NCBI GenBank assembly: GCA_021767985.1
Contig: JAASSH010000110.1
Location: forward strand, 1-6,963
Source of the DNA: Gammaproteobacteria bacterium
GTDB lineage: Bacteria > Pseudomonadota > Gammaproteobacteria > GCA-001735895
Direction: 5' to 3'
Length of the DNA: 6,963 nt
Shown: positions 1 through 6,330 of the stretch, piece by piece
Layout: each line of letters starts with the position of its first letter
Position numbering within the stretch: the first letter of the stretch is position 1
Made by a program: the position numbers and the translations under genes
Notes under the pieces: model-generated
Told to the model about the DNA's origin: nothing
What the model saw: only the letters and a program-made list of their open reading frames with translations
Database searches by the model: none

Positions 1-149
1 ACCGCGTCGGCATTGCGCAACGCATCCTGCAGCTCGGCCACCGACATCGGGTGATCGTCTTCATTGAGCTGTGTGTCGTATCGATCGACCAGCACCTGCT
101 CGACGTCGGGGTGCCAGCGGCGGGTAACAATAACCTTGGGTTTGGACAT
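1..149 (-). CDS. D-isomer-specific 2-hydroxyacid dehydrogenase, N-terminal fragment
   Basis: This is the 5' end of a gene that runs off the left edge; 49 codons and two bases are visible. The protein begins MSKPKVIVTRRWHPDVEQ and continues with an N(E)DDHPMS stretch and a helix ending in NADAV. That pattern matches the first beta-strand and helix of the substrate-binding domain in glyoxylate/hydroxypyruvate reductase (D-glycerate dehydrogenase) type members of the family. Known members are cytoplasmic NAD(P)H-dependent enzymes of about 320 residues that interconvert 2-keto acids and D-2-hydroxy acids. The NAD-binding domain and the catalytic Arg/Glu/His lie outside the window, so substrate and activity cannot be judged. 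The ATG at 147-149 is preceded on the minus strand by AGGAGA (156-161), a good ribosome site. The gene follows the PLP-lyase gene after 94 bp on the same strand, so it may belong to the same pathway or have its own promoter. Confidence 0.85.
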   Translation of the reverse strand, partial: MSKPKVIVTRRWHPDVEQVLVDRYDTQLNEDDHPMSVAELQDALRNADA

Positions 150-216
150 GAAAAATCTCCTCTGAATCTGTTCTCGGGTGCTTCAGGAAAAAAAGTGTCG
201 CGAATTGTAATCAGGA

Positions 217-239
217 TTTGCGGAATAAACTACCGCAAA
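217..239 (-). terminator. Hairpin just downstream of the PLP-lyase gene
   Basis: A perfect 7-bp stem (217-223 with 233-239, TTTGCGG/CCGCAAA) with a 9-nt AT-rich loop starts 4 bp beyond the lyase stop codon. No T-run follows directly on the minus strand; a run of seven T lies about 20 nt further on (188-194). It could be a weak or Rho-assisted terminator, or a 3'-end stabiliser that partly separates the lyase from the dehydrogenase. The rest of the 150-243 spacer shows no convincing promoter. Confidence 0.35.
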
Positions 240-243
240 ATCA

Positions 244-1266
244 TCATCCCGGGTCATCCTGCGCTACGAGTTCCGGGTAAGCGAACAGCGAAGCGGTGCC
301 GCCGGTGTGCAGAAAAACCAGGTTATCGTCACTCTTGTAATCACCCCGCCGCAACATTGCCAGCAGCAGTGCGAAGGTCTTGCCCGAATAGGTCGGATCG
401 AGCAGGATACCCTCGCGCCGGGCGAGATACTCGATGGCGTCGATCGTGGGTTCATTGAGCAGGCCGTAACCGGGAGCGAGCATGCTGTCGTCGCAGATCA
501 CTTCATTTGCATCAATTTCGATATCGGCGCCAACCACGTCAATCACCGACTGCAGCTTGGTGGTGACCCGTTGTTTCTGGCTGACCGCATCGCGGCGCAC
601 GCATACGCCGTACACCGGCGCCAGGCAACCGCTGGCCCGGGCCCCGAGCAAAAAGCCGCTATGGGTGGATGCCGAACCGGACGGCACGATAAACCGCGTC
701 GGTTCGACCTCGAACGCATCGAGCTGGGCAACCAGTTCCTCGGCGCCATCGACATATCCCAGCGCACCGTAAGGCGTATGGGCATTCGATAACGGTATAA
801 CGTAAGCCTTGCGTCCCTCCTGCGCTAGCTCGGCTGCGCGCAGCTCGAGCGCGTGATCAGCGCCCGCCTCGTCCTCGCCTTCGGGGTAATAGTGAATCTT
901 CGCACCCATCAGCTTGACCAGGAAGGGGTTTCCGGATTGATGGTACTCGGGTTGCTCGCGCGCGACGCGGTGCTCCAGCTGCACCTCGACCTCGAGGCCC
1001 ATCTTGCGCGCCGCCGCGACCGTCATGCGCACATGGTTGGACTGCACCGCCCCGGTGGTCAGCAGGGTGTCGGCGCCTTGTTCCATCGCCTGACCGATAT
1101 AAAACTCGAGCTGCCGGCTCTTATTGCCGCCGAAGGCGAGCCCGGTGCAATCATCGCGCTTGATCCATACCCGGGTACCGAATTCGGCGCTGACGTTTTT
1201 GAGCAACTCCAACGGTGTCGGTCGGTGGCTCAACTCCACTCGTGGAAAATTCTGGGTCAATGACAT
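244..1266 (-). CDS. PLP-dependent D-cysteine desulfhydrase / L-cysteate sulfo-lyase family enzyme (ACC deaminase fold)
   Basis: A complete 340-residue cytoplasmic enzyme of fold-type II PLP proteins, the usual length for this family. The PLP lysine is K49 in GGNKSRQLEF. A cofactor-binding QSNH follows at 75-78, and a PSGSAST glycine/serine loop at 195-201 would hold the PLP phosphate. The two active-site tyrosine regions are APGYG (Y267) and DPTYSGK (Y293), and HTGG is at 320-323. In ACC deaminases a Glu follows the second Tyr and a Leu follows the His. Here these are S294 and T321, the pattern known from D-cysteine desulfhydrases. Known reactions of such relatives are D-cysteine to pyruvate, ammonia and sulfide (DcyD), or L-cysteate to pyruvate, ammonia and sulfite (CuyA). 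The RDDCTGLAFGGNK stretch also recalls CuyA-type proteins, so the exact substrate is open. The start at 1266 has GGAGG 8 nt upstream. The gene ends in tandem TGA TGA stops. It lies 15 bp after the DMT gene, so co-transcription is very likely. Confidence 0.93.
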   Translation of the reverse strand: MSLTQNFPRVELSHRPTPLELLKNVSAEFGTRVWIKRDDCTGLAFGGNKSRQLEFYIGQAMEQGADTLLTTGAVQSNHVRMTVAAARKMGLEVEVQLEHRVAREQPEYHQSGNPFLVKLMGAKIHYYPEGEDEAGADHALELRAAELAQEGRKAYVIPLSNAHTPYGALGYVDGAEELVAQLDAFEVEPTRFIVPSGSASTHSGFLLGARASGCLAPVYGVCVRRDAVSQKQRVTTKLQSVIDVVGADIEIDANEVICDDSMLAPGYGLLNEPTIDAIEYLARREGILLDPTYSGKTFALLLAMLRRGDYKSDDNLVFLHTGGTASLFAYPELVAQDDPG

Positions 1267-1274
1267 GCCTGGCG

Positions 1275-1279
1275 CCTCC
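1275..1279 (-). promoter_or_regulatory. Ribosome binding site of the PLP-lyase gene
   Basis: GGAGG on the minus strand, 8 nt before the ATG at 1264-1266, fixes that start. It lies inside the 15-bp gap after the DMT stop codon, so the lyase has its own strong translation start within a shared transcript. Confidence 0.8.
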
Positions 1280-1281
1280 GC

Positions 1282-2127
1282 TCAACTTAGCATTTTAATC
1301 AACACGACCCCGAGGCAAACCAGTATCGCGGCCACGATGCGCTGCCGTCCGAAGGGTTCACGAAACATCAGGGTGCCGATCAAGGCGGCAAATATTACAC
1401 TGGTTTCGCGCAATGACGAAACCAGCGCCATCGGCGCGACACTCATGGCGTAGATCACCATGGCGTAGGCGCTGGCGGCGGCCAGGGCGCCGGCGCTGTT
1501 CTTGCCCGGCTTGGCGCGCATATAGCCGAACCACCCGGCTCGATCCCTCAGTAACAGCCAGGTTCCTATCGGGATCGGTTCCAGTATGAATAACCAGATG
1601 ATGTAACTGAAAGGATTTCCCGCGGCGCGCACCCCGATACCGTCTGCCACCGTGTAGGCCGCGATCAAGACCGAGGTCGCAAGTCCCCAGCCGAGCGCCG
1701 GGCGCGGTATCTTGCCGACGATACCACCGGCAAACGTGATGCTGATCAATCCGGCGCTCACCAGTCCGATGCCGAGCATCGCGCCTGCCGAGAGGTACTC
1801 GGCGGCCAGCAGAGCCGCGCCCATCACCACCAGCACCGGCGCCAGACCGCGAAACAGCGGATATACCTGGGACAGGTCGCCGCTGCGGTAAGCCTTCGAC
1901 AGGGTGACGTAATAAGCGGTGTGAATAATCATCGAAGCCAGCAGCAGCGGCCAGCTCGCGGTCAGCGGAATCGGAAACAGGAACAACAGGGGCAAACAGC
2001 AGATTGCGCTGATCAGCCGGTAGGAGGCGATGCTGTATTGCGGCGTACCGCCCGACTTCGCCATCGCGTTCCAGCTGGCGTGCAGTAGCGCGGCCAGCAG
2101 CACCAGGCCGGCGATAAATGGCGTCAT
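1282..2127 (-). CDS. EamA/DMT-superfamily 10-TM transporter
   Basis: A 281-residue, very hydrophobic inner-membrane protein with about ten predicted helices arranged as two EamA repeats. This is the standard size for drug/metabolite transporters. The first helix carries HASWNAMAKS (16-25), a HAxWN motif common in one DMT branch. The first repeat has GDLSQVYPLFRGLAPVLV (83-100). The second closes with LRETSVIFAALIGTLMFREP (239-258) and a final helix ending at IKMLS. Known family members move amino acids, nucleotide-related compounds or drugs, in either direction; the sequence alone does not give the substrate. The ATG at 2125-2127 has only a weak purine-rich stretch upstream. It is followed 15 bp later by the PLP-lyase gene. 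A role in importing the lyase substrate or exporting a product such as a thiol, an amino acid or a sulfur anion is inference from that pairing. Confidence 0.92.
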   Translation of the reverse strand: MTPFIAGLVLLAALLHASWNAMAKSGGTPQYSIASYRLISAICCLPLLFLFPIPLTASWPLLLASMIIHTAYYVTLSKAYRSGDLSQVYPLFRGLAPVLVVMGAALLAAEYLSAGAMLGIGLVSAGLISITFAGGIVGKIPRPALGWGLATSVLIAAYTVADGIGVRAAGNPFSYIIWLFILEPIPIGTWLLLRDRAGWFGYMRAKPGKNSAGALAAASAYAMVIYAMSVAPMALVSSLRETSVIFAALIGTLMFREPFGRQRIVAAILVCLGVVLIKMLS

Positions 2128-2148
2128 CGCCCTATCCGGACGGAAGCG

Positions 2149-2174
2149 GGACCGAGCGGCACCTGCCTCGGTCC
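2149..2174. other. Hairpin upstream of the DMT gene
   Basis: Perfect 8-bp inverted repeat GGACCGAG / CTCGGTCC (2149-2156 with 2167-2174) and a 10-nt loop, 21 bp before the DMT start codon. There is no T-run on either side, so it is not a classical intrinsic terminator. It could be an operator-like site, an mRNA structure near the DMT ribosome site, or a decayed repeat. Confidence 0.4.
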
Positions 2175-2219
2175 ATCTTGCCCGTCAATGCCGGCACCAT
2201 AACAGCCACCAGGCTCGGC

Positions 2220-2233
2220 CCGGGAGATCCCGG
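2220..2233. other. Short GC-rich palindrome in the TRAP-DMT spacer
   Basis: CCGGGA-GA-TCCCGG forms a 6-bp palindrome (or 5 bp with a 4-nt loop). A second small stem, CCGC-TTTC-GCGG, follows at about 2244-2255, ahead of a GGGATGACG word that also occurs at 5057-5065 in the SBP-permease spacer. This suggests fragments of a dispersed palindromic repeat rather than a defined regulatory site. Confidence 0.3.
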
Positions 2234-2286
2234 CACGCCTGACCGCCGCTTTCGCGGGGATGACGTTCGAGGACGGTTCCCGACCA

Positions 2287-2308
2287 GCCTGATCACGCCG
2301 GATCAGGC
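2287..2308 (-). terminator. Hairpin overlapping the TRAP permease stop codon
   Basis: Perfect 8-bp stem GCCTGATC / GATCAGGC (2287-2294 with 2301-2308) with a 6-nt loop. The permease stop codon (2303-2305) lies in one arm. No T-run follows on the minus strand, so it may be a weak or Rho-dependent end signal or protect the 3' end of the permease message. It does not exclude read-through into the DMT gene. Confidence 0.4.
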
Positions 2309-4942
2309 GGGCGCTGGCGTCGCATCTGCCTCGCCCTCCTCGCGGGCACGGCGCTTCTGCAGGACGATGATCAACGCCAGCAACAAGGCCGCAGGAATGT
2401 AGAATACTTCCTTCGGCATTCGCTCCGCGGGCGTCTTCACCTCGGCGATTTGCACCGGCTGGTCGCCGTAATAGTCGAACGACTTGCCGATACTCTCGAA
2501 AAACGGCGTACCCGGAAACGGCTCTTCGATCACTGCACTACCGCCATCGACGGTGACCGTGAGCCCCGCCTTGCGCAACCGTTCGACCGCATCCTGTGGT
2601 TCGCCCAGGTTGACCAGGATCGTGGTCGATGCGATTTCGCCGGTATCGAAGTCGGGGCCGCTGACCACGACCGTCAATACGCCGTTCACGGTCGCACCTT
2701 CGACCACCTCGTAAACCTTTGCGGGCTCATGCAACTGGTAAGGCGGGGATACCCGGTCCAGCCAGTAACCCGGCCGGAACAGCGTAAACGCGATCACCAA
2801 CAGCAGCAGCGATTCCCATTTCCTGTTGCGCGTGAACATGAATCCCTGGGTGGCGGATGCGAACAGCATCATCGCCACCACCGCGACCCCGAACACGATA
2901 AACGCCTTGCCCACCGACACGTTGATCAATAACAGCTCGGTATTGAAGATGAACAGGAACGGCAACAGCGCGGTGCGGATGTCGTACATAAAGCCCTGGA
3001 CACCGGTCTTGATCGGGTCGCCTTTCGAGATCGCCGCCGCGGCAAATGCTGCCAGCCCCACCGGCGGTGTGTCATCGGCAAGGATGCCGAAATAGAACAC
3101 GAACAGGTGCACCGCGATCAGCGGTACGATCAAACCGCTCTTGGCTCCCAGCGTCAGGATAACGGGCGCCATCAGCGACGATACGACGATATAGTTGGCC
3201 GTGGTTGGCAGGCCCATGCCGAGAATCAGGCTCATCACCGCAACCAGCAACAACATGACGATCAGGCTGCCGCCGGACAGAAACTCGACGAATTCGCCGA
3301 CTACCTGGTGCGCACCGGTGAGCGATATGGTGCCGACGATGATGCCGGCGGCGCCGGTGGCAACAGCGATACTGATCATGTTGCGCGAGCCCGCGATCAT
3401 GCCCTCGATCCAGTGGCCGACACCGATCAAAAACGCTTCCTTGTAATTCCCGGTGCCGCGAAAGAAAGCCTTGAGCGGATCCTGCGTCAGAATCACGATG
3501 ATCATCGCGATCGTGGCCCAGAAGGCCGACAGCGCCGGCGACAGACGCTCGATGATGATGCACCAGATCAGTATCACGATCGGCAAGATGTAATAAAGCC
3601 CGGTTATCGCGGTAGCGCCGGCGCGCGGCAACTCGGTAATCGGCGCATCCGGCGGATCAACCACCAGGTCCGGCTGTTTCGACGCCAGCCATAGCAGGTA
3701 CAGGTAGGCTGCGAAACTGCCTACCGCGACGATGAAAAACGCGTAGTCCGGGATAACCTGCTTGATCCAGCCGAGCCCGTAGTAGACCGCGATACCGAGC
3801 AGCCCGATCCCGATGAAACCGCTCAGGAAGCCGATCAGCTTGGCGCTGAAAGTCTTGGTCGAGGGTGGCTTGGGTAATCCCTTGAGATTCATCTTCAGCG
3901 CCTCGAGGTGCACGATGTACACCAGCGCAATGTACGAAACCAGCGCCGGCACCAGCGCGTGCTTGAGGATATCGGTGTAGCTAATACCGGTGAACTCGGC
4001 GATCAAAAAGGCCGCCGCGCCCATGACCGGTGGGGTTAGCTGGCCGTTGGTGGAGGAAGCGACCTCAACCGCGCCGGCTTTTTCCGGGCTGAAACCGGTC
4101 CGTTTCATCAGCGGAATCGTGAAGGTGCCGGTGGTTACCGTGTTCGCAATCGACGAACCCGAGTAGAGCCCGCTCATCGCCGACGCCACCACGGCCGCCT
4201 TCGCCGGGCCACCGCGCAGGTGGCCGAGCAGTGCGAAAGCAATCTTGATGAAGTAATTACCGGCACCGGCTTTTTCGAGGATCGAACCAAATAACACGAA
4301 CAGAAAAATCAGCGACGCGGACACACCCAGTGCAACACCGAAAACACCCTCGTTTTGCATCCAGTAATGCCACATCGCCTTGCCGTAGGATGCGCCCTTC
4401 CACATGATCGCCTCGGGCAGCACATCGGAATGCCCGAAGAACACGTAGGCGACAAATACGCTGGCCACGATCAACAGCGGTAATCCGAGCGCACGGAATA
4501 CGGTAATACCCAGCACCACCATTCCGACGGTAGACGCGATCAGGTCGGCCTGTGTCGGCAGCCCGGCACGAACCGCTATTTCATTACGCTCCACCACGAT
4601 GTATAGACAGCAGGCCACGCCGACCACGGCCAGCACCCAGTCGTACCAGGGAATACTGGTTCTCGAACTCTTCTTGAACAGCGGGAAGGCCAGCGCCGCG
4701 AGGAACAGGCCAAACGCCAGGTGAATCAGGCGCGCGTTCGAGTTTGTCACAACCAGACTCAGACCGGTGACATCGCTGAGCCAGAAAGGCAGGTTCGATG
4801 CAATGTATAGTTGAAATATTGCCCAGGTAAACGCGGTCGCGCCAATGAACTTGCCTACGGCCCCGGCCGGTGCCCTGGCGCCGGTATCTACTGCCGCGAC
4901 CAGGTCATCCTGTAAACTGTGAGATTCTTGTTGTTCTGCCAT
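2303..4942 (-). CDS. TRAP transporter permease, 4TM/12TM fusion (TAXI type)
   Basis: An 879-residue inner-membrane protein that fuses the small (DctQ-like) and large (DctM-like) TRAP subunits, as is usual for TAXI systems. With a sodium or proton gradient such systems import a substrate delivered by the periplasmic binding protein. The N-terminal part (about 30-155) has the small-subunit helices. The large subunit shows its paired signature motifs: SGLYSGSSIANTVTTG (257-272) with QLTPPVMGAAAF (301-312), then GMGLPTTANYI (575-585) with DDTPPVGLAAF (623-633). These reflect the internal inverted duplication of the transport domain. The tail beyond about residue 690 has a predicted soluble stretch (roughly 728-844), a last helix (845-862) and a basic/acidic end. 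It resembles the DUF3394-type extension of some fused TRAP permeases. I chose the ATG at 4940-4942, which has GGGGGA about 7 nt upstream. An in-frame ATG at 4970-4972 would add ten residues, but it lies inside an inverted-repeat arm and has a poorer ribosome site. Confidence 0.94.
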   Translation of the reverse strand: MAEQQESHSLQDDLVAAVDTGARAPAGAVGKFIGATAFTWAIFQLYIASNLPFWLSDVTGLSLVVTNSNARLIHLAFGLFLAALAFPLFKKSSRTSIPWYDWVLAVVGVACCLYIVVERNEIAVRAGLPTQADLIASTVGMVVLGITVFRALGLPLLIVASVFVAYVFFGHSDVLPEAIMWKGASYGKAMWHYWMQNEGVFGVALGVSASLIFLFVLFGSILEKAGAGNYFIKIAFALLGHLRGGPAKAAVVASAMSGLYSGSSIANTVTTGTFTIPLMKRTGFSPEKAGAVEVASSTNGQLTPPVMGAAAFLIAEFTGISYTDILKHALVPALVSYIALVYIVHLEALKMNLKGLPKPPSTKTFSAKLIGFLSGFIGIGLLGIAVYYGLGWIKQVIPDYAFFIVAVGSFAAYLYLLWLASKQPDLVVDPPDAPITELPRAGATAITGLYYILPIVILIWCIIIERLSPALSAFWATIAMIIVILTQDPLKAFFRGTGNYKEAFLIGVGHWIEGMIAGSRNMISIAVATGAAGIIVGTISLTGAHQVVGEFVEFLSGGSLIVMLLLVAVMSLILGMGLPTTANYIVVSSLMAPVILTLGAKSGLIVPLIAVHLFVFYFGILADDTPPVGLAAFAAAAISKGDPIKTGVQGFMYDIRTALLPFLFIFNTELLLINVSVGKAFIVFGVAVVAMMLFASATQGFMFTRNRKWESLLLLVIAFTLFRPGYWLDRVSPPYQLHEPAKVYEVVEGATVNGVLTVVVSGPDFDTGEIASTTILVNLGEPQDAVERLRKAGLTVTVDGGSAVIEEPFPGTPFFESIGKSFDYYGDQPVQIAEVKTPAERMPKEVFYIPAALLLALIIVLQKRRAREEGEADATPAPA

Positions 4943-4960
4943 TCCCCATTCCCCCGACTG

Positions 4961-5115
4961 ATTGGGAGTCATTCCGCTTCGGCGGACCGCCGCTAACGTG
5001 GGAGTTTTATACCCCGGTATGCCTAAAAGGCCCCGGATAACTGCTTCGCAGTTTCCGGGATGACGCCCCTGGCGTTACTTTCGCGGTGGCCCGCCGAAGC
5101 GGTATGACTCCGAAT
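4961..5115. repeat. 155-bp inverted-repeat element (MITE- or REPIN-like) between SBP and permease genes
   Basis: The outer 33 bp (4961-4993) match the reverse complement of the other end (5083-5115) at 29 of 33 positions; mismatches are at arm positions 4, 13, 26 and 29. Each arm contains its own small palindrome, CCGC-TTCG-GCGG. The similarity continues inward after a 5-nt indel as far as TAACG. In the centre is a further 12-bp hairpin (5032-5059). Two short palindrome-bearing units in inverted orientation resemble REP doublets (REPINs). Terminal inverted repeats around a gene-less core also fit a miniature transposable element. No flanking target-site duplication is evident. It has no coding capacity. 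In RNA it would fold into a long cruciform-like stem. Confidence 0.7.
5032..5059 (-). terminator. Strong central hairpin, possible attenuator between SBP and permease
   Basis: The arms 5032-5044 and 5048-5059 pair over 12 bp (CCCGGA, one bulged T, AACTGC against GCAGTT, TCCGGG) around a TTC loop. On the minus strand the stem is followed after three bases by TTTT (5024-5027), so it could act as a leaky intrinsic terminator and lower permease expression relative to the binding protein. It is also the core of the inverted-repeat element, so a purely structural origin is possible. Confidence 0.45.
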
Positions 5116-5130
5116 GGTTTGTTATTCACC

Positions 5131-5146
5131 CCTGGTTTCCACCAGG
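5131..5146. other. Small tetraloop hairpin downstream of the SBP gene
   Basis: CCTGGT-TTCC-ACCAGG is a perfect 6-bp stem. In the minus-strand transcript the loop reads GGAA, a GNRA-type tetraloop, which is unusually stable. No T-run follows. It lies between the SBP 3' hairpin and the inverted-repeat element and probably adds to 3'-end structure. Confidence 0.35.
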
Positions 5147-5169
5147 TAATGTTTCTTAAAAGCCATAAG

Positions 5170-5198
5170 CAAACGGGCCGCATGAAGCGACCCGTTTG
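5170..5198 (-). terminator. Hairpin after the TAXI SBP gene
   Basis: An 8-bp stem CAAACGGG / CCCGTTTG (5170-5177 with 5191-5198) is extended inside by CGC/GCG (5179-5181 with 5187-5189) after one mismatch, with a 5-nt loop. It starts 16 bp past the SBP stop codon. In the minus-strand transcript it is followed by a T-rich but interrupted stretch ending in TTTT about 10 nt on. This fits a partial terminator or an RNase-blocking structure that favours a short, abundant SBP message, an arrangement known from other binding-protein transporters. Confidence 0.5.
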
Positions 5199-5214
5199 TT
5201 GACTCTGGCTTGAA

Positions 5215-6198
5215 TTACATCCAGCCCCGTTCCTTGTAGTACTTTGCCGCACCAGGGTGCAGCGGCGCTGACAGCGAATCGGAAATCATTTCCTTCTCCG
5301 TCAGGTTGGCAAAGGCAGGGTGCAGTTTCTTGAAGTCGGCGAAATTTTCGAATACCGCCTTAACCACGGTGTAAACAACTTTGTCAGGCACCTTGGCGCT
5401 GGAGACGAAAGTCGCACCGACACCGAAGGTCTGGATATCCTGCTTGTTGTTGTACATGCCCGCCGGAATAGACGCCGTACGATAGTAGGGGTTGTCGGCT
5501 ACCAGCTTGTCGATGGCCTTACCCTTGACGTGCACCAGGTGAGCGTCGCAGGTCGCCAGCGACTCCTGGGTCAGAGCCGACGGATGACCCACCAGCCAGA
5601 AATAGGCATCGATCTTGCCGTCACATACCGCCTGGCCGGTTTCAGCCGATTTCATTTCGGCGGCCAGTTTCAGGTCGCTGCGCTTCCAGCCGAGGGCTTC
5701 CTCGATAACTTCCCAGGTACCGCGAGTACCGGAACCGGGGTTACCGATGTTAAGGCGCTTGCCCTTGGCATCGGTCAACTGCTCAATGCCGGAGCCACCC
5801 CGCGCGATAACCGTTACCGGCTCGGGGTGCACCGAGAATACCGCTCTCAGGTCCTTGAAAGCACCCTTGTCGGCAAACTTCGAGGTACCGTTATAGGCAT
5901 GGTACTGCCAGTCCGACTGGGCCACGCCAAATTCCAGCTCGCCCGCGCGGATGGTATTGATGTTGTATATAGAGCCGCCGGTGGATTCCGCTGAGCAGCG
6001 AATACCGTGTTCCTTGCGGTTCTTGTTGACCAGGCGGCAAATCGCGCCACCGGTCGGATAGTAGACCCCGGTGACACCACCGGTGCCGATCGAAATGAAC
6101 TGCTGGTCTGCCGCAATCGCGTTGCCGCTGCCGAGCGAAGCCGCCACGACCGATGCAATTGCAACCTTGCCAATTAGTTTTGTGCCATTGAATTTCAT
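5215..6198 (-). CDS. TRAP transporter solute-binding protein, TAXI family
   Basis: A 327-residue periplasmic binding protein, the normal TAXI length. It opens with a Sec signal peptide: K2, K8 and K11, a hydrophobic stretch [12 protein letters not shown], and an AIA-A cleavage site after about residue 29. The mature part begins with the TAXI hallmark [20 protein letters not shown] (36-55). Other typical stretches are [28 protein letters not shown] (69-96, cited here as SAESTGGS and GVAQSD), [12 protein letters not shown] (150-161) and the C-terminal [13 protein letters not shown]. Such proteins bind a small organic anion or amino acid (glutamate, 2-oxoglutarate and others are known) and hand it to the fused TRAP permease encoded next downstream. 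I chose the ATG at 6196-6198 because AGGAGG lies 6 nt upstream and the signal peptide starts there. The frame stays open a further 99 codons to 6495, but that extension runs past the promoter and lacks protein-like features. Confidence 0.95.
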   Translation of the reverse strand: MKFNGTKLIGKVAIASVVAASLGSGNAIAADQQFISIGTGGVTGVYYPTGGAICRLVNKNRKEHGIRCSAESTGGSIYNINTIRAGELEFGVAQSDWQYHAYNGTSKFADKGAFKDLRAVFSVHPEPVTVIARGGSGIEQLTDAKGKRLNIGNPGSGTRGTWEVIEEALGWKRSDLKLAAEMKSAETGQAVCDGKIDAYFWLVGHPSALTQESLATCDAHLVHVKGKAIDKLVADNPYYRTASIPAGMYNNKQDIQTFGVGATFVSSAKVPDKVVYTVVKAVFENFADFKKLHPAFANLTEKEMISDSLSAPLHPGAAKYYKERGWM

Positions 6199-6204
6199 CG
6201 AATT

Positions 6205-6210
6205 CCTCCT
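6205..6210 (-). promoter_or_regulatory. Ribosome binding site of the TAXI SBP gene
   Basis: A perfect AGGAGG on the minus strand, 6 nt before the ATG at 6196-6198. It settles the start of the binding protein against the longer open frame and predicts high translation, as expected for a periplasmic receptor. Confidence 0.88.
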
Positions 6211-6301
6211 TCGAGAATTAGTTTTGCCGATTTTTGTTTTTTTAAAGTAACAAATGGCTTCGGCATCCAGTAAGTTACCTGCAATACTTGCGTACCGGGC
6301 C

Positions 6302-6330
6302 ATTATTCTCAGCGGAGGCCACATTGTCAA
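6302..6330 (-). promoter_or_regulatory. Sigma70-type promoter for the TAXI-TRAP operon
   Basis: On the minus strand, TTGACA (6325-6330, consensus -35) is followed by 17 bp and AATAAT (6302-6307, five of six to the -10 consensus). A transcript would start near 6295, giving a leader of roughly 97 nt before the SBP start codon. The leader is A-rich near 6231-6247 and shows no recognised riboswitch. Confidence 0.7.

Noticed and set aside
51..792. Plus-strand open frames opposite the PLP-lyase gene
   Set aside because: They are antisense to a well-supported enzyme, have Arg/Pro/His-rich compositions typical of GC-rich shadows, and resemble no family I know.
2450..3694. Plus-strand and alternate minus-strand frames within the TRAP permease
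   Set aside because: They are dominated by His, Arg, Asp and Gln runs, lack ribosome sites and lie wholly within the real gene.
4961..5115. CRISPR repeat or insertion-sequence remnant
   Set aside because: There are only two inverted copies, no regularly spaced direct repeats, no transposase fragment and no clear target-site duplication.
5007..5252. An 81-codon minus-strand frame across the SBP-permease spacer
   Set aside because: It runs through hairpins and the inverted repeat, overlaps the SBP 3' end in another frame, and has no protein-like character.
6271..6290. AAGT/ACTT imperfect dyad in the SBP leader as an operator
   Set aside because: Only four base pairs per arm match, which is expected by chance in this much sequence.
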